From Sulfurimonas sp. (GTDB taxonomy: Bacteria > Campylobacterota > Campylobacteria > Campylobacterales > Sulfurimonadaceae), in contig NZ_JAQTOD010000003.1 of assembly GCF_028713515.1 (NCBI RefSeq), forward strand, positions 310,001 through 374,000: DNA of 64,000 nucleotides, given 5' to 3'. Made by a program: the position numbers and the translations under genes. How positions within the stretch are numbered: the stretch's first letter is position 1; every line of letters begins with the position of its first letter. Below the pieces are notes generated by a model. That model was not told where the DNA came from. It saw only the letters and a list, made by a program, of their open reading frames with translations, and did no database searches. Shown here in pieces: positions 8,268 to 16,857 of this stretch.

Positions 8268-10088
8268 ATGACGCTGCAAGAACGAATGAAAAATGAATTT
8301 ATGGTAATCAAAGCTCTTGGAGTAGTTTATGGGGATATTGGAACCAGTCCAATATACACCTTGGCAATTATTTTTGCGCTCATTTCACCTACGGTTGAAA
8401 ATATATTTGGAATACTTTCATATGTATTTTGGACAATGACAATACTTGTTACCGTTCAATATGGCTGGCTAGCTACAAGTTTATCAAAAAAAGGGGAAGG
8501 CGGAACAGTGGTTCTTGTGCAACTTCTTCTGCCTTATCTTAAAAATACGAAAGCTATTGCAACAGTCAGTATGCTGAGTTTTGTTGGTATATCGTTGATG
8601 ATAGGTGATGGTGTTATTACACCGGCAATTAGTATTCTTTCGGCAGTTGAAGGTATGGTGTTAATACCGGGATATGAAAATACTCCTAAAATAACTCTTT
8701 TGTTGATAGCATCAGTGATAGCATTTATACTGTTTTATGTTCAAAGAAAAGGAATTGAAAAAGTAGCTTCTGCTTTTGGACCTATTATGGTAGTTTGGTT
8801 TTTTACACTCGGTTTGGTTGGCTTGTGGTATATATCCCAAAATTTTTCAATTTTAAAAGCGATCTCTCCTCTTTATGCCATTAACTTTACATTATCTCAC
8901 CCCGTGATTAGTTTTGTAATGTTAGCAGATGTCATACTTGCTGCAACGGGTGGCGAAGCATTGTATGCAGATATGGGACACCTTGGGAGATTGCCGATTT
9001 TAAAGGGATGGTTGTTTGCATTTGTATCATTGATATTAAGCTATTTGGGGCAGGGTGCATTTTTGATGACACATCCAGCGGCAATAACAAGTCCGCTTTT
9101 TGAAATGACAAAAGACTTAGTTCCTTATCTGTATGTTCCGTTTTTAATATTAACAATTATTGCAACTATCATCGCATCGCAAGCGATGATAAGCGGTATA
9201 TTTTCAGTACTCTACCAAGCTATGACAACAAGAATATTTCCGCATTTCAAAGTTGAATATACCTCTAATGAGCTAAGAGCGCAGATATATGTAAATTCAG
9301 TGAATTGGTTTTTATTTGCCTGTGTAATTGTTATGTTGTTTGTATTTGGTGAATCAGCAAAATTAGCTGCTGCGTATGGTTTAGCTGTTTCAGGCGCAAT
9401 GAGTATTACTGGTTATTTAGTTAGTATGGTGTTTTGGTATAAAAAACAACATATTGCGATGTCATTTGCAATACTATCAGGCATGGTAAGTACGATATTT
9501 TTTGCTTCTTGTACTCAAAAAATTCCAAATGGTGGATACTGGTCTCTAATAATAGCCTCTGTACCGCTTTTTATTGTTATTTTATATACAATGGGTCAAA
9601 AAAAACTGTATAAGTCATTCATACCTATTGAAAAAAAATATTTTTTGGAAGAATACAGTGTGAAATATGCAAAAGGAACCCATATTGAAGGGATTGCTCT
9701 GTTTTTTGCAAGACAAGCAGGTGAAATTCCAGCTTACATTTCAAAAACAATGTTTCAAAACGGTATTATTTACCAAAGAAATATTATTGTTGTTGTAAAG
9801 CCGACTAATGAGCCATATGGTATAAATACAGAGCTATCCCCATTGGGTGAAGGACTTGATTTGTTGATGATATATCCAGGATATATGGAGATGCTCGATG
9901 TAGAAAAGATATTATACGGTAAAGGGCTAGAGGCAAGAGTAATATTTTATGGTCAAGAGGAGATAGTTTCAAAAAATTTCTTGTGGAATATATTTGCAAT
10001 GATTAAAAGTCTTTCGCCTACATTTGTTAGCTTTTATAATTTTCCTAATGAAAAGCTCATTGGGGTTGCAAGAAGAGCAGAAATTTAA
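8268..10088 (+). CDS. kup: Potassium uptake protein, Kup/HAK family
   Basis: 606 residues from the ATG at 8268, chosen over an upstream ATG at 8223 because GGAG lies five bases before it and the family begins around this point. The N-terminal VVYGDIGTSPIYTL is the family signature, and GDGVITPAISILSAVEG is the second conserved block. About twelve membrane helices occupy residues 15-440, followed by a C-terminal cytoplasmic region. Kup proteins are proton-coupled K+ importers. The following genes are KdpD- and KdpE-like, which suggests K+-responsive control. A poorly coding interval lies upstream, so transcription probably starts at about 8190-8220, where TATACTGTAGCCCATAAT is seen. Confidence 0.95.
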   Translation: MTLQERMKNEFMVIKALGVVYGDIGTSPIYTLAIIFALISPTVENIFGILSYVFWTMTILVTVQYGWLATSLSKKGEGGTVVLVQLLLPYLKNTKAIATVSMLSFVGISLMIGDGVITPAISILSAVEGMVLIPGYENTPKITLLLIASVIAFILFYVQRKGIEKVASAFGPIMVVWFFTLGLVGLWYISQNFSILKAISPLYAINFTLSHPVISFVMLADVILAATGGEALYADMGHLGRLPILKGWLFAFVSLILSYLGQGAFLMTHPAAITSPLFEMTKDLVPYLYVPFLILTIIATIIASQAMISGIFSVLYQAMTTRIFPHFKVEYTSNELRAQIYVNSVNWFLFACVIVMLFVFGESAKLAAAYGLAVSGAMSITGYLVSMVFWYKKQHIAMSFAILSGMVSTIFFASCTQKIPNGGYWSLIIASVPLFIVILYTMGQKKLYKSFIPIEKKYFLEEYSVKYAKGTHIEGIALFFARQAGEIPAYISKTMFQNGIIYQRNIIVVVKPTNEPYGINTELSPLGEGLDLLMIYPGYMEMLDVEKILYGKGLEARVIFYGQEEIVSKNFLWNIFAMIKSLSPTFVSFYNFPNEKLIGVARRAEI

Positions 10089-10149
10089 GTATAAGTTATG
10101 AAAAAATCACAATCATGTTTTTGTGTTTAACAGCAGTATAATAGTATTT

Positions 10150-11139
10150 ATGAAAATACAATATATTCAATTTAGTAAGGGTTTGTTTTTAGTACTTGCC
10201 GTAACTTTCTTTTGTATGCTATACAAAGGTGATTTAGAAGTGCTAAATATTGTTATGTTATATCTTTTACCAATCTTGTATGTTGCCATAAATTATGGTC
10301 AGATTCAGACTTTTTTTATATCTTTAATTGTTGTTTTGGTTTTTGATTTCTTATTTATCCCTCCCGTATTTACATTTGCTGTTCACGATGCTAGGCATTT
10401 GCTTAGTTTTATAATCATTATAATCGTTGGTCAACTAATTTCAATATTGGCAACAAAGGCTGCAAAAACAAAGGAGTTTGAAACAAGCGAAAGACTGTAT
10501 GAGGCCGTATTAAATTCTTTATCACATGAGCTTAGAACTCCTTTGGCAGTAATTATTGGAGCAACAAGTTCTGTTATATCGAACGAATTAAAGCTTACGG
10601 ATGAGGAAAAAAATGAACTTAGTCAAGAAGTATATAATAGTGCCTTTGGCATGAAAGAGTTGATTGAAAATTTGCTCACAAGCGCAAGGTTTGAAAGTGG
10701 ACATTTTAAACCAATAATGAGGGATTGCTCTATAGAAGAGATTATTTCGAATGCTCTTCTTAGGGCCGAAAATAAATATTCAAAAGAAGCAATTTTCCTT
10801 GTCAATGAATATTCGCCATCCATTATGAGTGATGCAACATTGCTTGAACAAGCTTTTTATAATCTTCTAGATAATGCATTTAAATATGGCGAAGAGGTAA
10901 CCGTTGCAATTAGTTATCATCAAAATAATGCATTAATTAATATATGCAATACGGGAGCATTACCTGACCAGAATGAGCTTAGGATGATTGGTGAAAAGTT
11001 TACAAGACTTTCTAACTCTACAAATATATCAGGTTTAGGACTAGGTGTTTTTTTGACAAAAAGAATAATTGAAACCTTAAAAGGTTCTATCGACATCAAA
11101 ATAAGTGATGACCGATTTTGTATTTATATTAGGTTGTAA
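10150..11139 (+). CDS. KdpD-like sensor histidine kinase lacking the N-terminal KdpD/USP region
   Basis: 329 residues from the ATG at 10150 (a GTG at 10123 is the alternative). Four membrane segments (about 11-100) match the DUF4118 domain of KdpD, including FDFLFIPPVFTFAV and the following HDARHLL. The dimerisation domain carries SLSHELRTPL with phospho-acceptor H126. The ATPase domain has an N box (EQAFYNLLDNAFKYG, N238 and N242) and a G box (GLGLGVFL). Full KdpD has about 400 extra N-terminal residues (ATP-binding and USP domains), absent here. With the regulator that starts 2 bp later it forms a two-component pair, and kup upstream suggests K+ or turgor sensing. A TATAAT seven bases before the ATG is a possible own promoter. 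Confidence 0.85.
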   Translation: MKIQYIQFSKGLFLVLAVTFFCMLYKGDLEVLNIVMLYLLPILYVAINYGQIQTFFISLIVVLVFDFLFIPPVFTFAVHDARHLLSFIIIIIVGQLISILATKAAKTKEFETSERLYEAVLNSLSHELRTPLAVIIGATSSVISNELKLTDEEKNELSQEVYNSAFGMKELIENLLTSARFESGHFKPIMRDCSIEEIISNALLRAENKYSKEAIFLVNEYSPSIMSDATLLEQAFYNLLDNAFKYGEEVTVAISYHQNNALINICNTGALPDQNELRMIGEKFTRLSNSTNISGLGLGVFLTKRIIETLKGSIDIKISDDRFCIYIRL

Positions 11140-11141
11140 GC

Positions 11142-11825
11142 ATGATGAAACAAAAAATTTTAATCGTTGATGACGATAAGGCTATTAGACGGCTCCTATC
11201 TCTTTCTTTAAAAGGTTCAGGATTTGAAATAATTGAAGCGGCAAATATACAAGAAGCAGTGATAAAATCTACAAGTAATATACCGGATGTGGTTTTACTT
11301 GATTTGGGTTTACCTGATGGTAGCGGGATTGATTTTTTAAAATCTTTTAGGGAATGGAGTAGCTCACCACTAATAGTTATATCGGCACTAAACCAAGAAG
11401 AGAAGAAAATCGAATCCCTGGAACTTGGGGCGGACGATTATTTAGTAAAACCATTTAGCACAAATGAATTGCTTGCTAGAATAAGGGCAGTGCTAAGAAG
11501 AAGTGAAAATATAAAAACAACTCATATTTTAGAATGTGGTGAATTAAAGCTGGATTTAGTGGCGAGAATTATCACATTGAACAACAATGAAATTAAAGTA
11601 ACTCCAAAAGAGTATGATTTATTAAAGCTTTTTATAAAAAATAGCGGAAAAGTGCTTACTCATAATTTACTGCTAAAAGAAGTATGGGGAGTAGGATATC
11701 AAAACGAGGTACATTATTTGAGAGTTTTTGTAAATCAATTAAGACAAAAGATTGAAGCAGATCCGTCTAGGCCTAAAAGAATTCTAACAGAAACAGGTAT
11801 TGGTTATAGAGCAGCTTGTTCATGA
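11142..11825 (+). CDS. KdpE-like response regulator, OmpR/PhoB family
   Basis: 227 residues. The receiver domain has the acidic pocket IVDDD at 8-12, phospho-acceptor D54 in VLLDLGLPDG, and the switch lysine K103 in LVKPF. The C-terminal winged helix (about 130-225) contains the family blocks TPKEYDLLKLF, HYLRVFVNQLRQKIE and TETGIGYRA, all typical of KdpE. It follows the sensor kinase by 2 bp, so they are co-translated. Regulators of this type activate K+ transporter genes; no kdpFABC operon is in the window, and the likely target is kup, which is an inference from position. Confidence 0.88.
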   Translation: MMKQKILIVDDDKAIRRLLSLSLKGSGFEIIEAANIQEAVIKSTSNIPDVVLLDLGLPDGSGIDFLKSFREWSSSPLIVISALNQEEKKIESLELGADDYLVKPFSTNELLARIRAVLRRSENIKTTHILECGELKLDLVARIITLNNNEIKVTPKEYDLLKLFIKNSGKVLTHNLLLKEVWGVGYQNEVHYLRVFVNQLRQKIEADPSRPKRILTETGIGYRAACS

Positions 11826-11934
11826 GATGAGTTAAATTTATTGGTGCATTTTAACGGTGTTTGGATGTTAAAAGTTCTGCAGGGAAAGATGTGTTAAAAT
11901 ACCCGAAGTATATAGCTGAAAGTAGGGTGGTGTT

Positions 11935-11994
11935 ATGAATGTTTTATCATTAAAATATTTTATGTCTTGCATTGGACAAGAAGATAAACTGTGA
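11935..11994 (+). CDS. Possible 19-codon leader peptide overlapping the next gene
   Basis: An ATG at 11935, with GGGTGGTG five to twelve bases upstream, opens a 19-codon frame (MNVLSLKYFM then SCIGQEDKL) whose TGA at 11992-11994 overlaps the GTG start of the next gene at 11991 as GTGA. Such an overlap would make translation of the downstream GTG depend on ribosomes ending the short frame. It may equally be a chance frame or the true start of a differently framed upstream gene now lost. No similarity is recognised. Confidence 0.3.
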   Translation: MNVLSLKYFMSCIGQEDKL

Positions 11995-12863
11995 AGATAT
12001 TTTACTATGTTCACACAGGACACCGTATCGGACTTGATAGATTTAGAAGAGCGACGACTATTATAAGGGCTTTAGGGGATGTTGATATCACGCTTTTGTG
12101 TTCAGATTTTCGCATTGCACATGAGGCTAGAAAGTTTGGAATTCACAAGAGCGTTGGAATTGATTTGGTTCAAAATATCCCAAAAATAGCTGAACGAGGT
12201 GATGCTATGATTTTTGATTCCGATGAAGCAAATCCAACAATGCTTGAGGATATGAGGGATTATTTTTCTACTTTTATTCGAGTTAGTGATGACCCTGATG
12301 ATGAAAAAGCAGTAAATGAATTTTTAATCTCTCCATATTTAAGTGGTGATGGAATCTGCAATGCTCTTGTGGTAGATGACAAATATTTCAGAGCTAAAGA
12401 TAAGCAAAAAACGATTAAATTAGCCTACTTTTTTGGTGATGATGATTATGAAAAAGATTTAGAGAAAAATTTATCTTTTTTAGAGGAGTTAAATCCAGAT
12501 TTGCAGCTTGGTTTTTACTATTTCTTAGATTATGAAGATATGCTAAGAGAGAAGTTTAAAAATCATCATGAGTTTGAAGATTATGATAAGGTCATACAAA
12601 ATTCAGAGATTTTAGTAACTTCATCTCCTCAAGCGGTTTTGGAAAATCTAGTATCTGGCGGAAAACCCATATATGTGCAAAGAGATGATTATAGTTTAAA
12701 TTTTCAAAAATTATTTAGTGAGTTAAATATTCCTATTATAGTAGATGGTAATTATAAACAACTTATCAATATCATAAGCCAAATAAATAATCATAACTAC
12801 TACAAAATGAAACAAAAAAGTGATAAATTGGCTATTTTCATAAAAGAAAACTTAAATTTATAA
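11991..12863 (+). CDS. Conserved protein of unknown function, glycosyltransferase-B-like
   Basis: 290 residues, starting with GTG at 11991; the first residues KIFYYVHTGHRIGLDRFRR look like the opening strand and glycine-rich loop of GT-B glycosyltransferases. A later TSSPQAVLENLVSGGKPIYV block followed by a nucleotide-like DDYSLNFQKLF segment resembles the C-terminal donor-sugar half. No membrane segments or signal peptide are seen. I do not recognise a named family. It stands alone between the KdpE-like gene and petABC, separated from petA by about 60 bp that hold the petA promoter. A cytoplasmic sugar transferase or modified-sugar enzyme is a guess from fold pattern only. Confidence 0.6.
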   Translation: MKIFYYVHTGHRIGLDRFRRATTIIRALGDVDITLLCSDFRIAHEARKFGIHKSVGIDLVQNIPKIAERGDAMIFDSDEANPTMLEDMRDYFSTFIRVSDDPDDEKAVNEFLISPYLSGDGICNALVVDDKYFRAKDKQKTIKLAYFFGDDDYEKDLEKNLSFLEELNPDLQLGFYYFLDYEDMLREKFKNHHEFEDYDKVIQNSEILVTSSPQAVLENLVSGGKPIYVQRDDYSLNFQKLFSELNIPIIVDGNYKQLINIISQINNHNYYKMKQKSDKLAIFIKENLNL

Positions 12864-12884
12864 TTGCTTAAATCTATTTTAGTA

Positions 12885-12890
12885 TATAAT
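12885..12890 (+). promoter_or_regulatory. Probable -10 box of the petABC operon
   Basis: TATAAT stands 33 bases before the petA ATG, in an AT-rich stretch just after the stop of the preceding gene. A loose -35-like TTGCTT lies at 12864-12869, but sigma-70 promoters in Campylobacterota usually lack a conserved -35, so only the -10 is called. The petA ribosome site is the AGAGAG six bases before the start. Confidence 0.5.
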
Positions 12891-12923
12891 CAGCATCTTA
12901 AAATTATGTGAAAGAGAGCAAAT

Positions 12924-13448
12924 ATGCAAAACATTAGCCGTAGAGGTTTTATGGGCAAAGCATTTGGCGCCGTAGCAGGTGTTGGTGCAGTTGGTTCATT
13001 GGTTGCAATGAAAAAGACTTGGGATCCGCTTCCAAGCGTTAAGGCTGCTGGTTTCACTACTTTAGATATGACTAAATATCCAGAGGGTGAGTTAATAACA
13101 GAGAAATGGAGAGGCAAGCCAATCTTTGTTTTGAAAAAAACTGCTGAAATGGTTGCTAGTCAAACAGCAACTCAAAAAGCAAGAGACATCGTAGTTGGCG
13201 GTTCTCACTTTATGCTTTGTATCGGACTATGTACGCATTTAGGTTGTATTCCAGGATATAATCCTGCCGAAAAAGCATTTTTATGTGCATGTCATGGCGG
13301 ACAATTTGACTGGTCTGGTCAAGTTACTAAAGTTCCACCTCCGCGCGGTTTTGATATTCCTCCATTTAAAATTGAGGGTAACAATATGATTCTAGGTGAA
13401 GTTGGACCAGAATATCAAGCTATGAAAGATAGCGGCATAACGCTTTAA
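12924..13448 (+). CDS. petA: Ubiquinol/menaquinol-cytochrome c reductase, Rieske iron-sulfur subunit
   Basis: 174 residues. A twin-arginine signal (NISRRGFMGKAFG, RR at 6-7) precedes one hydrophobic anchor at about 13-30, so the folded protein is exported by Tat and stays anchored in the inner membrane. The 2Fe-2S ligands are in CTHLGC (103-108) and CACHGG (121-126); the PPPRG segment near 138-142 closes the Rieske fold. It passes one electron from quinol to the diheme cytochrome of the same complex on the periplasmic side. It is the first gene of petABC, with 12 bp to petB. In this phylum the quinone is menaquinone, consistent with mqnC in this window. Confidence 0.97.
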   Translation: MQNISRRGFMGKAFGAVAGVGAVGSLVAMKKTWDPLPSVKAAGFTTLDMTKYPEGELITEKWRGKPIFVLKKTAEMVASQTATQKARDIVVGGSHFMLCIGLCTHLGCIPGYNPAEKAFLCACHGGQFDWSGQVTKVPPPRGFDIPPFKIEGNNMILGEVGPEYQAMKDSGITL

Positions 13449-13460
13449 GAGGGAGGAAAT

Positions 13461-14675
13461 ATGGCACATTTTACAAAAGCAACAAGTGTTAAAGATTGGT
13501 TAAACCAAAGATTAGCAATTGAAAAAGTTGAAAAAGTTATGGCATCTGAGTACTGGATTCCAAAAAATATTAACTTCTTGTGGGCAATGGGTATGGTTTT
13601 AGCAATCACATTTGCACTACTTTTAGTTTCAGGTATCTTTTTATTAATGTACTATCAACCACATGTTGATCATGCATTTTATAGTGTAAATTTCACTATC
13701 ATGAGAGATGTTGGTTATGGTTGGTTATGGAGACATGTTCACGGTGTTGCGGCATCTGTTGTTTTCTTGGTTATCTATATCCATATGTTTACAGGTATCT
13801 ACTATGGCTCTTACAAAAAAGGTCGTGAGATGATTTGGATTTCTGGTATGCTCCTTTTTGTTACTTTTTCTGCTGAAGCATTCTCTGGTTATATGCTTCC
13901 ATGGGGACAAATGAGCTACTGGGCTGGTATGGTTATTACAAATATCTTTAGTCTTGGCGGATTACATATGGACGGTTTGGTTGAGTGGATTCGTGGGGAT
14001 TATGTTCCTGCACAAGCATTCTTAACTCGCTTCTTTATGCTTCATGTACTTTTATTGCCACTAGCAATTATGGGACTAATCGGTCTTCACTTTGCAACTC
14101 TTCGTATTCCTCATGTTAATAATCAAGATGGTGAAGAGATTGATTTTGAAAAAGAGTCTAAAAAATATTTAGCTGGCGATAAAGCTGGTTCAAAAGTTAT
14201 GCGTTTCGCTAATGACTTTATGAGTAAAGATATGATGGTTGTAGGAATCTATCTGATTTTCTTCTTCTATCTTGTGTTTTTCCAATATGAATTTGCACTT
14301 GACCCTGTAAACTTTGACCCTGCAGACGGACTTAAAACTCCTGCGCATATCTACCCTGAGTGGTACTTCTTGTGGTCTTATGAGATTCTTCGTCCGTTCT
14401 CTGTAAATATCGGTCTAATGGCATTTGGTTTTGCTCAAGTAATCTTTATGTTGTTACCATTTTTAGATAGAAGTCCAAACGCAATCCCTGCAAGTCGCCG
14501 TGGAGCATTTGGCGTATGGTTTTGGTTATTGCTAATTGATATGATTGTTTTAACTGCTATGGGTAAATTACCTCCGGCTGGAATTTTTAGCACTATCGGT
14601 TTAGTTGCGGCACTAGCTTTTATAGTTCTGTGGATAGCACTTCCATTTATAACTAAAAATGAAAAAAAAGCATAA
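13461..14675 (+). CDS. petB: Cytochrome b subunit of the bc1 complex
   Basis: 404 residues with eight or nine membrane helices. Heme-ligand histidines sit in the paired helices WRHVHGVAASVVFLVIYIH and FMLHVLLLPLAIMGLIGLH, and the quinol-oxidation PEWY motif is at YPEWYFLWSYEILR. The protein is a full-length bc1-type cytochrome b that joins the b6-like N-terminal part and the subunit-IV-like C-terminal part. It carries electrons from the outer quinol site to the inner quinone site. GAGGGAGG lies seven bases upstream of the start, a strong ribosome site. The gene is followed by petC with a 10 bp gap. Confidence 0.97.
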   Translation: MAHFTKATSVKDWLNQRLAIEKVEKVMASEYWIPKNINFLWAMGMVLAITFALLLVSGIFLLMYYQPHVDHAFYSVNFTIMRDVGYGWLWRHVHGVAASVVFLVIYIHMFTGIYYGSYKKGREMIWISGMLLFVTFSAEAFSGYMLPWGQMSYWAGMVITNIFSLGGLHMDGLVEWIRGDYVPAQAFLTRFFMLHVLLLPLAIMGLIGLHFATLRIPHVNNQDGEEIDFEKESKKYLAGDKAGSKVMRFANDFMSKDMMVVGIYLIFFFYLVFFQYEFALDPVNFDPADGLKTPAHIYPEWYFLWSYEILRPFSVNIGLMAFGFAQVIFMLLPFLDRSPNAIPASRRGAFGVWFWLLLIDMIVLTAMGKLPPAGIFSTIGLVAALAFIVLWIALPFITKNEKKA

Positions 14676-14685
14676 GGAGAATAGG

Positions 14686-15633
14686 ATGAAAAACAAAGAA
14701 CCTTTAATATTTATAATTGTTGTTGCTTTTACTCTCCTAACATACTGGTTAGTTGAGCCATTTGCACACTCTCAAATGCACAAGCATGTAGAGAGCGAAA
14801 AATTTGCGTATGCTGATTTGCCAGCAGTTACAAAAACTGGTGTTGCTGCGACTGGTAAAGAGCTAGTAACAGGCGCTGCTGCTTGTACTGGTTGTCACGC
14901 AATCACTAAAGATGGCTTACCTGCTGCTATGGATGCTGTTACTGCTGCTGGAACTTATGGTGTTAACCCACCGGACTTAAGTAATGCTGGTGCGCTTTAT
15001 GATGCTAAATTTTTATCAGATTTGATTAAAAATCCTGCACATGCTTTAAAAGTTGAGCATAAGTTTGATGCTGCTAAAGGTAAAATGCACCCAATGACTC
15101 CATTTGCTGGAGCTGGCGGAGAAATTGATCAAGAAGTTGCCGACATAGTTGCATACTTACAATCAATTGCTGTTAAACCAGAAGAAGTAACTCCTAAAAT
15201 GGCATTTGAAAATGCTTGTGGAAGATGTCACGCTGTTGGTTATGAAAAATGGACTCAAATTGGTGAAAAACCTGCATTTAAGTTCCAAAAAGAGTCTTTA
15301 GCATTTGATATCAAAGTTTTAGAGTACCAAGAGTCATTAACAAAATATATGGGTAAATTACCTCCAGATTTATCAATGTATATCCGCTCTCGTGGTGAAC
15401 ACTTTATAAGCACATTTATAGAGAATCCTCAAGCTCATTTAGAGGGAACTGCAATGCCAAGAGTTGGTGTTACTGCTCACACTGCTGAGAAAGTTATAGA
15501 GTACCTAGAAGATGCTGGTGACACAAAAAGAGCAGAGAGAACAGCTACTGGTAAAAATGTAATGATTTTTATAGTAATCTTTGCAATCTTTGCACTACTA
15601 TGGAAAAAACAAGTGTGGAGAGACCTACACTAA
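14686..15633 (+). CDS. petC: Diheme cytochrome c subunit (PetC) of the bc1 complex
   Basis: 315 residues from the ATG at 14686, preceded by AAGGAG; an in-frame ATG at 14659 lies inside petB and is less likely. An N-terminal membrane segment (about 6-22) anchors the protein. Two c-type heme sites, CTGCH (67-71) and CGRCH (178-182), mark two fused cytochrome c domains, and methionines suited as sixth ligands lie in HPMTPF and TAMPRVG. A second membrane helix is at the C-terminus (about 290-307), ending in a short basic tail. Replacement of the usual monoheme cytochrome c1 by a diheme protein is typical of Campylobacterota. It hands electrons to soluble periplasmic cytochromes. Confidence 0.93.
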   Translation: MKNKEPLIFIIVVAFTLLTYWLVEPFAHSQMHKHVESEKFAYADLPAVTKTGVAATGKELVTGAAACTGCHAITKDGLPAAMDAVTAAGTYGVNPPDLSNAGALYDAKFLSDLIKNPAHALKVEHKFDAAKGKMHPMTPFAGAGGEIDQEVADIVAYLQSIAVKPEEVTPKMAFENACGRCHAVGYEKWTQIGEKPAFKFQKESLAFDIKVLEYQESLTKYMGKLPPDLSMYIRSRGEHFISTFIENPQAHLEGTAMPRVGVTAHTAEKVIEYLEDAGDTKRAERTATGKNVMIFIVIFAIFALLWKKQVWRDLH

Positions 15634-15639
15634 AAATTC

Positions 15640-15671
15640 ATAATGCCTAGTCTTTTGGACTTAGGCATTAT
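15640..15671 (+). terminator. Hairpin after petABC
   Basis: The stem ATAATGCCTAGTC pairs with GACTTAGGCATTAT (one bulged base) around a TTTTG loop, starting 6 bp after the petC stop. The U-rich tract is poor (TAATTATAAA), so termination may be inefficient, but position and symmetry fit the operon end. Confidence 0.6.
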
Positions 15672-15854
15672 AATTATAAATATTTACTTAATTCTCACAA
15701 GCCTCACTTTCAAATCACAATAAAATTAAAATAAGAAGTTTTAATATCAAAAAAGAGTTCTAGACAATAATTAAGCAAAGATTAATATCAACTGCTCCAT
15801 AATGTTGCTAAGGTTACAAGAGTAACTCGAATCTTTTACTCACAAGGAGTTCTT

Positions 15855-16235
15855 ATGAAAAGAGCTGGTTTTACTATGATCGAATTGATCTTTGTTATCG
15901 TTATCTTAGGTATCTTGTCTGCTGTGGCGTTGCCAAAGTTTATGGGAGTGTCTTCGCAAGCTCATGATCAAAAAGTAACTGCATTTGCTGGAACACTAAA
16001 TAGAACTGTTGGACCGTCTATGTGGGCAGCGTCTTTAGCCGCAGGAACTGGTGGTGCTGTTAGTGGGATGTGTGATACTGTAGCTCATTTGAGTGTGTAT
16101 CTTGACAAGATTCCAGAGGAAGTTACATTAAATGCTTGTGCATTTGATAATAATGCTACTGCTGGCTCATCAAAGCATATTACATTTGTTGATGGAAATG
16201 CGACAAATTCACCTACATGGACAGTTGCTCCTTGA
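15855..16235 (+). CDS. Type II secretion / type IV pilin-like pseudopilin
   Basis: 126 residues. A short basic leader (MKRAG) precedes FTMIELIFVIVILGILS, the prepilin peptidase site with Phe+1 and Glu+5, and then the hydrophobic helix that packs pseudopili. The body contains the segment FAGTLNRTVGPSMW, which recurs in the pseudopilin at 29.0-29.4 kb as FVGTLNRSVGPAIW, so the two are paralogues. Two cysteines (in SGMCDT and LNACAF) may form a disulfide in the periplasm. AAGGAG lies nine bases before the ATG. It stands between petABC and a second pseudopilin, without secretion ATPase or channel genes in the window. Confidence 0.85.
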   Translation: MKRAGFTMIELIFVIVILGILSAVALPKFMGVSSQAHDQKVTAFAGTLNRTVGPSMWAASLAAGTGGAVSGMCDTVAHLSVYLDKIPEEVTLNACAFDNNATAGSSKHITFVDGNATNSPTWTVAP

Positions 16236-16253
16236 TTTTCTCGCTCTATTTTC

Positions 16254-16281
16254 TTGTTTTACCTCTTGTGAGGTAGAACAA
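16254..16281 (+). terminator. Hairpin between two pseudopilin genes
   Basis: TTGTTTTACCTC and GAGGTAGAACAA pair over 12 positions (one G-U) around a TTGT loop, 18 bp after the stop of the first pseudopilin. The following bases are not U-rich, so it may act as an mRNA 3' stabiliser as much as a terminator. Confidence 0.55.
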
Positions 16282-16356
16282 ATATGGTAATATAAATAAA
16301 AATAGTGGTTTTTAACTTATTATCGGATGGATTAAAAACAGTTATTTGGGGCTCTT

Positions 16357-16785
16357 ATGAAAAATTCTAATGCTTTTACGATGATAGAACTTATATTTGT
16401 TATTGTTGTTTTGGGGATTTTGTCAGCTATCGCTCTTCCTAAGTTTGCAGGCACGAGGGTATTGGCGGATATAGGAAAAGGTCGTGCAGATGTTGCAACT
16501 ATTCGTACTGCAATTATAAATGAGAGGCAGTCGAGACTTTTACTTGGGGATAATAGTTTTATTCCAGTGCTGAGCAGTGCAAAACTATTTGATGGAAATG
16601 GTACAAGTCAACTTTTAAAATACGGAATGACAGATAGCACAACTTCTGGGAATTGGCATAAAGTAGATGATACAACATATGAGTATAGGGTTGGAGATAA
16701 CAGTGTAAACACCTTTACATATACGCCGGCTGATGGAAAATTTATGTGTACGGGTGGAGTTGAGTGTTCAAAACTGACAGATTGA
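16357..16785 (+). CDS. Type II secretion / type IV pilin-like pseudopilin
   Basis: 142 residues with leader MKNSNA and processing site FTMIELIFVIVVLGILSAIALPKF. After the hydrophobic helix the sequence (KGRADVATIRTAIINERQSRLLLGDN) is the usual form of Campylobacterota type II secretion pseudopilins. A pair of cysteines (FMCTGGVECSK) lies near the C-terminus. It is separated from the preceding pseudopilin by a hairpin and about 120 bp, so it may have its own promoter. The two proteins are similar only in the N-terminal helix. Neighbour priA begins 72 bp later. Confidence 0.85.
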   Translation: MKNSNAFTMIELIFVIVVLGILSAIALPKFAGTRVLADIGKGRADVATIRTAIINERQSRLLLGDNSFIPVLSSAKLFDGNGTSQLLKYGMTDSTTSGNWHKVDDTTYEYRVGDNSVNTFTYTPADGKFMCTGGVECSKLTD

Positions 16786-16857
16786 TTTTTACAAACATTA
16801 ACTCAAATATTTTCAGAGATTAAATTAGTTGGTATTGAAAGTATTTAGGTAGCATTA

